Source: Nocardia asteroides (GTDB lineage: Bacteria; Actinomycetota; Actinomycetes; Mycobacteriales; Mycobacteriaceae). From it: a stretch of 64,000 nt of DNA. The stretch lies in NCBI RefSeq assembly GCF_900637185.1, contig NZ_LR134352.1, forward strand, positions 5,446,001 to 5,510,000. Reading direction: 5' to 3'. Under the pieces are notes generated by a model that was given only the letters and a program-made list of their open reading frames with translations, was not told where the DNA came from and did not search any database. Below, piece after piece: positions 24,094 to 31,583 of this stretch. The first letter of the stretch is position 1, and every line of letters begins with the position of its first letter. The translations under genes and the position numbers were made by a program.

Positions 24094-25188
24094 ATGTCGA
24101 TTGCGCTACAACGTTTTTCGAACTTGATCGCCGCGATCTACGCCGCCGGCAACGATCCGGACCGGTGGGACTCGGCGATCGGGGAGATCACCGACACCTT
24201 CGGCGCGGTCAACGGGTTTCTCGTCATCGCCGACCCCGCCGCCGACCGGTACGCGATCAAGACGTCGGGGGCCGTCGGCCCACCGGACCTACCGGCCCAG
24301 CTCGAGGCCGTCGCCGAGCGGGTGCAGCAGCTGCCGGTGGGCAGCACCGTCAGCGGGGACGACCTGTTCGCCGTCCCCGGACCCGACAGCGCCCTCGCCG
24401 ACCAGGTGAGCGCGAACGGTCTGTCCAACAGCTTCCTGGCCCGGCTCAGCGACGACCGCCCCTCGTCGTGGATCTGCCTGGTGATGCCCGACCAGCAGTC
24501 GCTCACCGGCAGGCCCGCGGGCCTGGCGCTGCTGCGGGTGCTCGTGCCACACCTGCGCGGGGCGCTGCGCACGCAGTCCAAGCTCGTCGAGCTGTCCCGG
24601 GAGCGGGCCTTCGCGCTCGCGACCCTGGAGCAGGCGCACTACGGGATCATGATCGTCACCACCGACGCGGCGCTGGTGTTCGCGAACTCGATGGCCGAAC
24701 GGATCACCCAGCAGGGCGACGGCCTGTCGGTCGACACCCTGGGCTGCCTGCGGGCCGGATCCGCGACGACCCAGCGGCAGCTGCGCCAGCTGATCGACTG
24801 CGCGGCGGATCCCGGCTTCGCCGGTGGCAATGTCGCGGTCACCCGCTGTTCCGGCCGCAAACCGCTGATCCTGCGGGTGACCCCGCTCGACGGGATCGCC
24901 GGGGACGGACTGTGGGACCGGGCGGTCCTGCTGCTGGTCGCCGATCCGGACCACGACCCCGAACCCGAGCCCGCGGCACTGCACGAGCTGTACGGCCTGA
25001 CCGATGCCGAGACCATGGTCGCGATGGGGGTGCTGCGCGGCGACGGCTTGCCCGCCGTCGCCGATCAGCTCTCCGTCTCGCTGTTCACCGCCCGCACACA
25101 TCTGCAACATATTTTCGCCAAGACGAAAACACATCGGCAGGCGGAATTGGTCCGGCTGCTGTTGACCACCGCTATTTCGGCACAGTAA
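24094..25188 (+). CDS. LuxR-family transcriptional regulator
   Basis: A 364-residue regulator. The C-terminal 65 residues form a LuxR/FixJ helix-turn-helix: LYGLTDAETMVAMGVLRGDG followed by VADQLSVSLFTARTHLQHIFAKTKTHRQAELVRLL. The N-terminal 290 residues hold a GAF/PAS-like sensing region with a segment (HYGIMIVTTDAALVFANSMAERI) typical of a PAS core, and no receiver domain. The signal is unknown. The ATG at 24094 was chosen because AGGAAGGG precedes it; upstream in-frame sequence is arginine-rich and unlike a protein. It is divergent from bioY and converges on the protease gene with 12 bases between them. Confidence 0.87.
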   Translation: MSIALQRFSNLIAAIYAAGNDPDRWDSAIGEITDTFGAVNGFLVIADPAADRYAIKTSGAVGPPDLPAQLEAVAERVQQLPVGSTVSGDDLFAVPGPDSALADQVSANGLSNSFLARLSDDRPSSWICLVMPDQQSLTGRPAGLALLRVLVPHLRGALRTQSKLVELSRERAFALATLEQAHYGIMIVTTDAALVFANSMAERITQQGDGLSVDTLGCLRAGSATTQRQLRQLIDCAADPGFAGGNVAVTRCSGRKPLILRVTPLDGIAGDGLWDRAVLLLVADPDHDPEPEPAALHELYGLTDAETMVAMGVLRGDGLPAVADQLSVSLFTARTHLQHIFAKTKTHRQAELVRLLLTTAISAQ

Positions 25189-25200
25189 CCATTTTCCCGA

Positions 25201-25917
25201 TCAAATCGGCCGGTATCCCGTCCCGATACCGCCCTGTGCGTCGACGTCGTCGAGAATCAGCGAGAAATTCGCGCCGACCTGTGGGCCGATGCACGGCAGC
25301 CCGATATATCCGTTGACGATCGCGACGAGTGTCGTGCCGACGACGACCGGGGAACCGGAATCACCGAGGATCACGCAGATCTGCGTCAGCGTCCAGGTGG
25401 CGCCGCCGAAGACGTCGCCGTAGACCAGTCCACAGGTCTGCCCGGTCGTGCGGCCCTCCTTGCACGCGACGGCCGGGAACTGCGCGGGCACTCCCACGTC
25501 GGTGATCGTGGTCGAGCCGACCCGGTTCACCGGGATCACCAGACTCTCGTCGAAGGCGATGACCGCGTAGTCGAGCTCGCTGTTCAGCAACGCGATCGAG
25601 CCCACGTTGCCCGCCTCCTGATCGGCCTCGGCCGCCACGCCCATGCCGACACCGGCCGCGGCGCAGTGCGCGGCGGTGAAGCCGACCAGCCGACCGGAGC
25701 CGTCCCGGCCGATCGTGGTGAGTGTGCAGGTAGAGCCGTCGTCGAGGACGATGCCGGAGCCACCACCGAGGGTCACCGGGGCAGCTCCCTGCGCTGTCCC
25801 GGCCAGGCCCGACATCAGCAGCAGTGCGGCGGCGAGGATCCACCACCGACCCCATGTCGTAGGGACACTCCCGCCCAGTTGTGCGGGAGTGTCATGAGCG
25901 CTTCTCGTTGTCGGCAT
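25201..25917 (-). CDS. Secreted trypsin-like (S1) serine protease, Rv1815-like
   Basis: A 238-residue exported protein. An N-terminal hydrophobic segment (WWILAAALLLMSGLAGTAQG) serves as signal or anchor, with possible cleavage after TAQGA. The catalytic triad is visible in order: His in FTAAHC, Asp in ELDYAVI and Ser in GDSGSPV. The paired cysteines and a two-barrel length of about 190 mature residues fit chymotrypsin-fold enzymes related to mycobacterial Rv1815. It should act outside the cytoplasmic membrane on an unknown substrate. It lies seven bases downstream of a small secreted-protein gene on the same strand. Confidence 0.85.
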   Translation of the reverse strand: MPTTRSAHDTPAQLGGSVPTTWGRWWILAAALLLMSGLAGTAQGAAPVTLGGGSGIVLDDGSTCTLTTIGRDGSGRLVGFTAAHCAAAGVGMGVAAEADQEAGNVGSIALLNSELDYAVIAFDESLVIPVNRVGSTTITDVGVPAQFPAVACKEGRTTGQTCGLVYGDVFGGATWTLTQICVILGDSGSPVVVGTTLVAIVNGYIGLPCIGPQVGANFSLILDDVDAQGGIGTGYRPI

Positions 25918-25924
25918 CTGCGTG

Positions 25925-26155
25925 TCAGACCACGCAGACCGGGTACAAGAAGGGAACCGTGATCAAGACGATGCCGCACGCGAGGAAGGCACCGGGGATC
26001 GTGATGAACGGTGACAACACAACGGGCTCGACCTGAACCGGCGCGGGTGCGACGGGGACCGGGTCCTCTGCGGGTGCTGCGCCGGCTACGCCGGCACCTA
26101 GGGCAATCATCGGCGCACAAGCGAGCACCGCGATGGTTGAACGTACTTTGTACAT
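25925..26155 (-). CDS. Small secreted or membrane-anchored protein of unknown function
   Basis: Using the ATG at 26155, which has AAGGA six bases upstream, the product is 76 residues. Residues 1-27 form a signal peptide ending in GVAGA, followed by a proline/valine-rich linker (APAEDPVPVAPAP) and a C-terminal hydrophobic stretch ITIPGAFLACGIVLITVPFLY that may span or insert into the membrane. I do not recognise a family. Small proteins of this signal-linker-hydrophobic type are frequent in Nocardia. The protease gene follows after seven bases, so the two probably share a transcript and may act together in the envelope. Confidence 0.7.
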   Translation of the reverse strand: MYKVRSTIAVLACAPMIALGAGVAGAAPAEDPVPVAPAPVQVEPVVLSPFITIPGAFLACGIVLITVPFLYPVCVV

Positions 26156-26268
26156 GGCCATTCCTTCGTCTGTCTCCCACTTTTGCCGTGCCGATCCCAT
26201 GGCGGAATCGTCACCTTATAAAGGACAGCACCGACGGCCCGGAATTTCGTCGCACGAACAGATGAGAT

Positions 26269-27177
26269 CTAAAAAGGCCGCTTCGATCGGATCACCGCCG
26301 CGAGGTATTCGTAATCCTCGGCCCGCGCGGATGACCCTCGATATGCCAGCCCGATCGTGCGGCCGGGAGCGGGCTCGGCGAAGCGCGCGGTGTCGAGGGT
26401 GGCGCGCGCGGTTTCGGCGGCCACGGCCATCTCCGGGATGAGCGTCACGCCGAGACCGCCTGCGACACACTGCACCACGGTCGTCAGCGAGGCCGCGCGG
26501 GTGTCGCCCACCGCGCCGGGGTGGATCTCGGCGGTCCGGCACAGGTCCAGGGTCTGGTCGCGCAGGCAGTGCCCCTCGTCCAGCAGCAACAGCGGCATGT
26601 CGGCCAGCACCGGGGCGGCCAGGTCGGTGCGCCCGGCCAGCTCGTGCCCGCGCGGGGTGACCAGAACGAATTCCTCGGTGTAGAGCGGGATCTCGGTGAG
26701 CCCCGGCGCCTCGGTGGGCAGCGCGAGCAGGGCCACGTCGAGCACGCCGGTGCGCAGGCCGTCGAGCAGCCGGGCGGTCTGGTCCTCCACGATCTGGGGC
26801 ACCAGGCCCGGGAGCTTGCGACGCAGCTCGGGCAGCAGCTCGGGCAGCACGTAGGGCGCGACGGTCGGGATGATGCCCAGGCGCAGCACGCCGCCGAGGC
26901 CGTCCCCCACGGCCGAGGCGACGAAACGGTCGGCCGCCTCCAAGGTCGCCTTGGCCTGGGGCAGCAGGCGCATGCCCGCCGCGGTGACGAGCACGCGCCG
27001 GGTGCTGCGCTCGATCAGCTGCAGTCCGAGTCCGTTTTCCAATGATGCCAGTGCCTGCGATAACGTGGGTTGGCTCACACTCAAACGCGCTGCGGCAGTC
27101 CCGAAATGCCGATACTCGGCCACCGCGACGAACGCACGCAGCTGCGACAGGGTTGGCTGATAAGTCTGATCAGTCAC
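26269..27177 (-). CDS. oxyR: LysR-type hydrogen-peroxide regulator OxyR
   Basis: A 302-residue LysR-family protein. The N-terminal helix-turn-helix contains TLSQLRAFVAVAEYRHFGTAA and VSQPTLSQALASLE. The ligand domain has the two redox cysteines of OxyR in EGHCLRDQTLDLC, close to the family CxxxxxxxC disulfide pair, which senses H2O2. It is divergent from ahpC-ahpD and should activate them on oxidation. A TGAT-N11-ATCA element overlaps its start codon and fits autoregulation. The GTG at 27177 is the start. Confidence 0.93.
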   Translation of the reverse strand: MTDQTYQPTLSQLRAFVAVAEYRHFGTAAARLSVSQPTLSQALASLENGLGLQLIERSTRRVLVTAAGMRLLPQAKATLEAADRFVASAVGDGLGGVLRLGIIPTVAPYVLPELLPELRRKLPGLVPQIVEDQTARLLDGLRTGVLDVALLALPTEAPGLTEIPLYTEEFVLVTPRGHELAGRTDLAAPVLADMPLLLLDEGHCLRDQTLDLCRTAEIHPGAVGDTRAASLTTVVQCVAGGLGVTLIPEMAVAAETARATLDTARFAEPAPGRTIGLAYRGSSARAEDYEYLAAVIRSKRPF

Positions 27178-27185
27178 GCCTATCA
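27167..27185. promoter_or_regulatory. Candidate OxyR (LysR-type) binding site
   Basis: TGAT and ATCA half-sites are separated by 11 bases, matching the T-N11-A architecture of LysR-type regulator boxes. It spans the oxyR start codon and faces the ahpC promoter region, about 100 bases from the ahpC start. No binding data exist. Confidence 0.42.
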
Positions 27186-27283
27186 GTGTACGACGAGCGA
27201 TCGGCTTTACCTTTCAGTACGCTTTCGGCAAGATCACCCCGAGCTCACACGACGAGCGACCAACCACGAACGAGGAGACGCGC

Positions 27284-27871
27284 ATGGCTCTGCTGACGAT
27301 CGGCGACCAGTTCCCGGCATACAACCTCAAGGCCGTCATCGGAGGTGACCTGTCGAAGGTCGACGCGCAGCAGCCCGACGACTACTTCACCCAGATCACC
27401 AGCGACGACCACGCGGGCAAGTGGCGCATCGTGTTCTTCTGGCCCAAGGACTTCACCTTCGTGTGCCCCACCGAGATCGCCGCGTTCGGCAAGCTGAACG
27501 AGGAGTTCGCCGACCGTGACGCCCAGGTGCTCGGCGCCTCGGTGGACAACGAGTTCGTGCACTTCCAGTGGCGTGCCCAGCACGAGGATCTCAAGACCCT
27601 CCCCTTCCCGATCCTGTCGGACCTCAAGCGTGAACTGGCCGCCGCCACCGGGGTTCTCAACGCCGACGGTGTCGCCGACCGCGCGACCTTCATCGTCGAC
27701 CCGAACAACGAGGTGCAGTTCGTCTCGGTGACCGCCGGTTCGGTCGGCCGCAATGTCGACGAGGTGCTGCGCGTGCTCGACGCCCTGCAGTCCGACGAGC
27801 TGTGCGCCTGCAACTGGAAGAAGGGCGATCCGACCATCAACGCGGGCGAACTGCTCTCGGCCAGCGTCTGA
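27284..27871 (+). CDS. ahpC: Alkyl hydroperoxide reductase AhpC (2-Cys peroxiredoxin)
   Basis: A 195-residue peroxiredoxin of the AhpC/AhpE group that reduces organic peroxides, H2O2 and peroxynitrite. The peroxidatic Cys is in FTFVCPTE and the resolving-Cys region is near the C-terminus in [11 protein letters not shown], which has two cysteines as in mycobacterial AhpC. The catalytic Thr and Arg of the Pxxx(T/S)xxC motif are represented by PTE and the later arginine. An AGGAG site lies before the ATG. It is followed by ahpD after 43 bases and is divergent from oxyR. Confidence 0.97.
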   Translation: MALLTIGDQFPAYNLKAVIGGDLSKVDAQQPDDYFTQITSDDHAGKWRIVFFWPKDFTFVCPTEIAAFGKLNEEFADRDAQVLGASVDNEFVHFQWRAQHEDLKTLPFPILSDLKRELAAATGVLNADGVADRATFIVDPNNEVQFVSVTAGSVGRNVDEVLRVLDALQSDELCACNWKKGDPTINAGELLSASV

Positions 27872-27914
27872 TCCACCGTTCACCCCCGAAACACCCCAGA
27901 GGAGCCCCACTGTC

Positions 27915-28454
27915 ATGAGCATCGAGAACCTGAAGAACTCACTTCCCGAGTACGCCAAGGACCTCAAGCTCAACCTGTCCTCGATCGCGCGCACCACGGT
28001 GCTCAGCGAGCAGCAGCTGTGGGGCACCCTGCTGGCCTCGGCCGCCGCGACCCGCTCGGCGACCACGCTGCGCGAGATCGCCGAGGAAGCCGCCGACGTG
28101 CTGTCCGCCGAGGCCTACGAGGCCGCGCTGGGCGCCGCGTCGATCATGGGCATGAACAACGTGTTCTACCGCGGCAAGGCGTTCCTGGACGGCCGCTACG
28201 ACGACCTGCGCGCCGGTCTGCGGATGAACATCATCGGCAACCCGGGCGTGGACAAGGCCGATTTCGAGCTGTGGTCGTTCGCGGTCTCCTCGATCAACGG
28301 GTGTGCCCACTGCCTGGAGGCGCACGAGAAGACCCTGCGTGAGGCCGGTGCCTCGCGCGAGGTGATCTTCGAGTCGCTGCGCGCCGCGGCCATCGTCGCC
28401 GGTGTCGGCCAGGCGGTGCAGTCCACCGAGGCGCTGGCCACCGCCGCCGTCTGA
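27915..28454 (+). CDS. ahpD: Alkyl hydroperoxide reductase AhpD
   Basis: A 179-residue carboxymuconolactone-decarboxylase-fold thiol enzyme that reduces AhpC via lipoamide and dihydrolipoyl dehydrogenase/succinyltransferase in actinobacteria. The redox motif is ING-Cys-AH-Cys with the following LEAHE histidine, and the N-terminus [16 protein letters not shown] matches the family. The ATG at 27915 is preceded by AGAGGAG. The gene belongs to the ahpC operon and is closed by a strong hairpin. Confidence 0.96.
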   Translation: MSIENLKNSLPEYAKDLKLNLSSIARTTVLSEQQLWGTLLASAAATRSATTLREIAEEAADVLSAEAYEAALGAASIMGMNNVFYRGKAFLDGRYDDLRAGLRMNIIGNPGVDKADFELWSFAVSSINGCAHCLEAHEKTLREAGASREVIFESLRAAAIVAGVGQAVQSTEALATAAV

Positions 28455-28466
28455 GCGAGCTCTCGA

Positions 28467-28500
28467 CGCGGCCCCGACCGGTTTTCCGGTCGGGGCCGCG
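28467..28500. terminator. Terminator of the ahpCD operon
   Basis: A perfect 15-base stem (28467-28481 with 28486-28500) with a TTTT loop starts 13 bases after the ahpD stop and is followed by ATCGTTT. Confidence 0.88.
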
Positions 28501-28572
28501 ATCGTTTCCCGAGGACACGACCCGGCCGCGCGGTCCGGGCCGCGCCCTGTCCGGGCCGGTAGGCTCGCGCCC

Positions 28573-29274
28573 ATGAACGCACATGATGTGCCCGATGCCC
28601 CGGACATCCAGGTCGAGGTCGTCCGCGTGTTCACCGATCCGGCCGGGCAGCTCGGCAACGCGCTCGGCATCGCCCGCGCCGGCGACGTCGTCGCGCTGGA
28701 CAAGCAGGAGCTGGCCGCGCGGCTGGGCTTCAGCGAGACCACCGTCGTGCAGGATCCGGTCGACGGCATCGCCGACATCCGGATCTACACCCCCACCGTG
28801 GAACTTCCCTTCGCCGGGCATCCCAGTGTCGGCACCGCGTGGTGGCTGGCCGTGCAGCGCACGCCGGTACACACCCTGCAGGTGCCCGCGGGACCGGTCG
28901 CCGTCACCCAGATCGACGGCCTGACCTGGATCACGGCCCGCGCCGAGTGGACGCCGGATTTCGTGTTCCACCAGCTGGACTCGGCCCAGGAACTGGCCCT
29001 GCTGCGCCCCGACGGCTTCACCGAGGGGCAGCACTACTTCTGGGCCTGGACCGACGAACCGCGCGGCGCGTTGCGCTCGCGGATGTTCGCCCCGGCCATG
29101 GGCATCGCTGAGGACGAGGCGACCGGTGCGGCGGCGGTCGCGCTCACCGCGCAGCTGCGGCGCGGGCTGGTGGTGACCCAGGGCCGGGGCTCCCAGCTCT
29201 ACACCGAGTGGGATTCCGACGGCTGGGTCCGGTTGGGTGGCCGGGTCGCCGAGGACCACGTGGTGGTGCTCTGA
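28573..29274 (+). CDS. PhzF family isomerase/epimerase-like protein (Rv2716-like)
   Basis: A 233-residue protein of the PhzF/DapF fold. The conserved segments are FTDPAGQLGNALGIA, the catalytic-Glu motif GFSETTVVQ, and ELPFAGHPSVGTAW, followed late in the protein by FAPAMGIAEDEATGAAAVALTAQL. PhzF itself isomerises a phenazine precursor; most homologues, including M. tuberculosis Rv2716, have no assigned substrate. At 233 residues it is shorter than typical PhzF (about 280). The ATG at 28573 is the first reasonable start after the ahpCD terminator. Confidence 0.88.
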   Translation: MNAHDVPDAPDIQVEVVRVFTDPAGQLGNALGIARAGDVVALDKQELAARLGFSETTVVQDPVDGIADIRIYTPTVELPFAGHPSVGTAWWLAVQRTPVHTLQVPAGPVAVTQIDGLTWITARAEWTPDFVFHQLDSAQELALLRPDGFTEGQHYFWAWTDEPRGALRSRMFAPAMGIAEDEATGAAAVALTAQLRRGLVVTQGRGSQLYTEWDSDGWVRLGGRVAEDHVVVL

Positions 29275-29275
29275 G

Positions 29276-30289
29276 CTAACCGCCGAACCGGCGCAGCCAC
29301 GGTGGCCTGCTGGTCCAGTGCGCGCGCCGCGCCGGATCGGTACCGGACGCGTCGGCCAGGATCCGGGTCTCCAGGTGCCGGGGCGGGGTGCGCTGGTCGT
29401 CGGCGGCCAGGTGGGCCAGCACGTCGTGCACACCGCGGACGCGGGTCGCGAACTCCGCGAGGGTGTGCGGGCTGATCGCGGCGAGCTTGTTCTCGATGTG
29501 GTGGTGTTCGAGTTCGGCGACCGCGTCCAGGGCGTAGGCGTCGGCCAGGGTCAGCAGCGAGCCCGGTGGCCGCCAGCGCTGGGCGGTACCGAACCGGATG
29601 ATCCGCTGCTCGGCGAGCCGGTCCACCCCTTCGGCCAGCAGCCGCACGACCACCGGAACGCGCAACCCCAGTTCCCGGCTGATCGCCCGGTAGGTCCGTC
29701 CACCGTAGTAGGCGAGCACGAACACCTCGCAGTGGCTGTCGAGCGGGTCGGCGAAGCCGAGGCGCGCCGAGGCGGCCAGCCAGGGGATGTCGTCGCGGTC
29801 GTGGCGGTCCAGCCGCAGCCGCTGGACCGCGAGCCGGTGCACCTGGGCGAGCAGCCAGGTCTGCTCGGCGCTGAAGATCCCGCAATCCGGCGGCGGCGTG
29901 GCGGGTTCGGCGAAGCGGGTGTCGTCGGTGCCGGCGGTGTCCTCGGCGGAGTCGTCGGGCTCCGTTCGCAGCCCGGCCGCGAATGCCGAACGCCCCCACG
30001 GCGTCCCGAGGTCGGGCGGCGGTTCCGGGGTGGGCGCCGGACCGGCGACCAGCTCGGTGTCGTCGGTGTCGGTGATCCACGGTGTGCCGCGGACCCGTCG
30101 ATAGCCCTCGCGGACAACGTCTTCGGCGGCGCCCCGCCGGTGCAGCACCCGCAGCGCCAAGCCGAAGGCCGCGGCGCCGGTGGCCTGGTAGAGGCCGCGC
30201 AGCGCGTCGCGGTCGGCGGCCTCGGACGGGATCTCGGGGACCGGCGGTCCGGCACCGCCGGCCGGGCCGGAACCACGGTGCCGGTTCAT
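29276..30289 (-). CDS. Predicted ECF sigma-like protein fused to an anti-sigma-like C-terminal domain
   Basis: A 337-residue cytoplasmic protein. Residues about 27-67 resemble sigma region 2 (ALRGLYQATGAAAFGLALRVL, GAAEDVVREGYRRV), and 185-228 resemble region 4 (VFVLAYYGGRTYRAISRELGL plus VRLLAEGVDRL). A proline/acid-rich linker of about 75 residues separates them. Residues about 247-312 then resemble the N-terminal helical part of RskA-like anti-sigma factors (LADAYALDAVAELE, HIENKL, a PPRHLETRIL motif) but lack the HxxxCxxC zinc motif. I infer a self-contained sigma/anti-sigma fusion; a degenerate non-sigma regulator is the alternative. The ATG at 30289 is preferred over the GTG at 30307 because AGGA precedes it. 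It converges on the PhzF gene with a single base between them. Confidence 0.6.
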   Translation of the reverse strand: MNRHRGSGPAGGAGPPVPEIPSEAADRDALRGLYQATGAAAFGLALRVLHRRGAAEDVVREGYRRVRGTPWITDTDDTELVAGPAPTPEPPPDLGTPWGRSAFAAGLRTEPDDSAEDTAGTDDTRFAEPATPPPDCGIFSAEQTWLLAQVHRLAVQRLRLDRHDRDDIPWLAASARLGFADPLDSHCEVFVLAYYGGRTYRAISRELGLRVPVVVRLLAEGVDRLAEQRIIRFGTAQRWRPPGSLLTLADAYALDAVAELEHHHIENKLAAISPHTLAEFATRVRGVHDVLAHLAADDQRTPPRHLETRILADASGTDPARRAHWTSRPPWLRRFGG

Positions 30290-30347
30290 CGTCGAATTCC
30301 TGTCCACACAACGGCAATTCGCAGCGCGAGCGGTTGTGGATCGGTAT

Positions 30348-30983
30348 TCACCGGCCGATCGCGGCGATCAGCATGAAGGCGGTACCGATATCCATCACCA
30401 CGTGCGGCACCAGCGCCGAGGTCAGCGGATGGGCGCCGGCCGGGTGCGTGAACCGGTGCCAGCGCGTCCCGTGACCGGCCGTACCGAGCGCGACCAGGGC
30501 GTCGAGGGTGAACAACGCGGCCAGGACCAGCGCGAGCCAGGGCGCGGGCCCGCCGGTGTGATCGCCCCCGTGCCCCGCCATCGCGTAGAGCATGGCCGCC
30601 GCGGCCACCGTGTGATATCCGACCGCCGCGATCCCGTCGGTGCTGGTCACCGGGCCCGCGCGCCAGGCCACGACGCGTTCGGTGAGCAGCAGCGCGAAGG
30701 CCACCGTGAGGGCGGTGAGCAGGCCGCGCACGGCCAGCGGATGAGTGGCGGCGGGAAAGACCAGCATCGCCAGCATCACCAGGCACATCAGCAGGTGGGC
30801 GCTGTCGGAGGCGGTGTCGACCCGATGGGCCGGTGGTGGTCGCCGGGTCAGCCGGGCCGCCACGATGCCGGTGGCGAGCAGGAACGCCGCGACCACCGGC
30901 CAGCGCACGAGTGCGTACTGCTCGACGAATTCGGCCACACCCCACCACCTTCGCGTCACCACCCGGTGCATCCATGCTCGCAT
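30348..30983 (-). CDS. DUF5134-like integral membrane protein
   Basis: A 211-residue protein with five to six hydrophobic helices, beginning near WPVVAAFLLATGIVAA and ending in VMDIGTAFMLIAAI. Histidines near helix ends (DSAHLLMCL, VGYHTVAAA, GHGGDH, HVVMDIG) give it the look of DUF5134 membrane proteins, some of which resemble metal or copper-related families. Function is unknown. The start is uncertain: ATG codons at 30983 and 30971 are possible. The upstream start proposed by the open frame would put a cysteine/arginine-rich tail in front and is unlikely. Confidence 0.68.
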   Translation of the reverse strand: MRAWMHRVVTRRWWGVAEFVEQYALVRWPVVAAFLLATGIVAARLTRRPPPAHRVDTASDSAHLLMCLVMLAMLVFPAATHPLAVRGLLTALTVAFALLLTERVVAWRAGPVTSTDGIAAVGYHTVAAAAMLYAMAGHGGDHTGGPAPWLALVLAALFTLDALVALGTAGHGTRWHRFTHPAGAHPLTSALVPHVVMDIGTAFMLIAAIGR

Positions 30984-31054
30984 CACCGGGGCGCGCGCGG
31001 GCGAGTTTGCACCTGGCCGCCGGTGGCGCCGGGCAGATGACAGATCATGGACAC

Positions 31055-31549
31055 ATGCCCGATCCAGTGCCGCCTGCCCCTGCACCCGCCCTCCGCGTCG
31101 TGATCGACGATCTGTCCGGTGCCGCGACCCGCGACCTGCTCACCGGCCATCACCGAGAGATGGCCGCGAACTCCCCGGCCTGCAGCATGCACGCCTTCGA
31201 TCTGACCGCCCTGCGCGATCCGGCGGTGACCGTGTGGAGCGCATGGGCGGGCACCGAGCTGGCCGGCTGCGGGGCGCTGGCTGAACTCGACCGCGGGCAC
31301 GGGGAGATCAAATCCATGCGCACCGCCGGCGGATTCACCGGCCGTGGGGTGGCCGCCGCGGTACTGACCGAGATCGTCGACGAGGCCCGGCGACGCGGCT
31401 ACGCCCGCCTGAGCCTGGAAACCGGCTCGGCCGCGTTCTTCGCGCCCGCGCACCGGCTCTACCTACGCCACGGCTTCGTCGAGTGCGGGCCGTTCGCGGG
31501 CTATGTGCCCGACCCGCACAGCCGCTTCTTCACCCGCGTGCTGGACTGA
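31055..31549 (+). CDS. GNAT family N-acetyltransferase
   Basis: A 164-residue stand-alone acetyltransferase. The pyrophosphate-binding loop region reads GGFTGRGVAAAVLTEIVDEA, close to the family Q/R-x-x-G-x-G/A motif, followed by YARLSLETGSAAFFAPAHRLYLRHGFVECGPF, which carries the family C-terminal aromatic-rich strand. The overall pattern, with PAHRLYLRHGF, fits peptide- or small-molecule-acetylating GNATs; the substrate is unknown. The ATG at 31055 is used; an ATG at 31037 would add six residues. A strong bidirectional hairpin follows its stop. Confidence 0.85.
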   Translation: MPDPVPPAPAPALRVVIDDLSGAATRDLLTGHHREMAANSPACSMHAFDLTALRDPAVTVWSAWAGTELAGCGALAELDRGHGEIKSMRTAGGFTGRGVAAAVLTEIVDEARRRGYARLSLETGSAAFFAPAHRLYLRHGFVECGPFAGYVPDPHSRFFTRVLD

Positions 31550-31550
31550 G

Positions 31551-31573
31551 GGCCCGCCGGCTCGCGGCGGGCC
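31551..31573. terminator. Bidirectional terminator hairpin
   Basis: A nine-base perfect G+C stem (31551-31559 with 31565-31573) with a five-base loop begins two bases after the GNAT stop and lies ahead of the convergent aminotransferase gene's stop at 31584. Confidence 0.72.
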
Positions 31574-31583
31574 TCGTCCGCGG

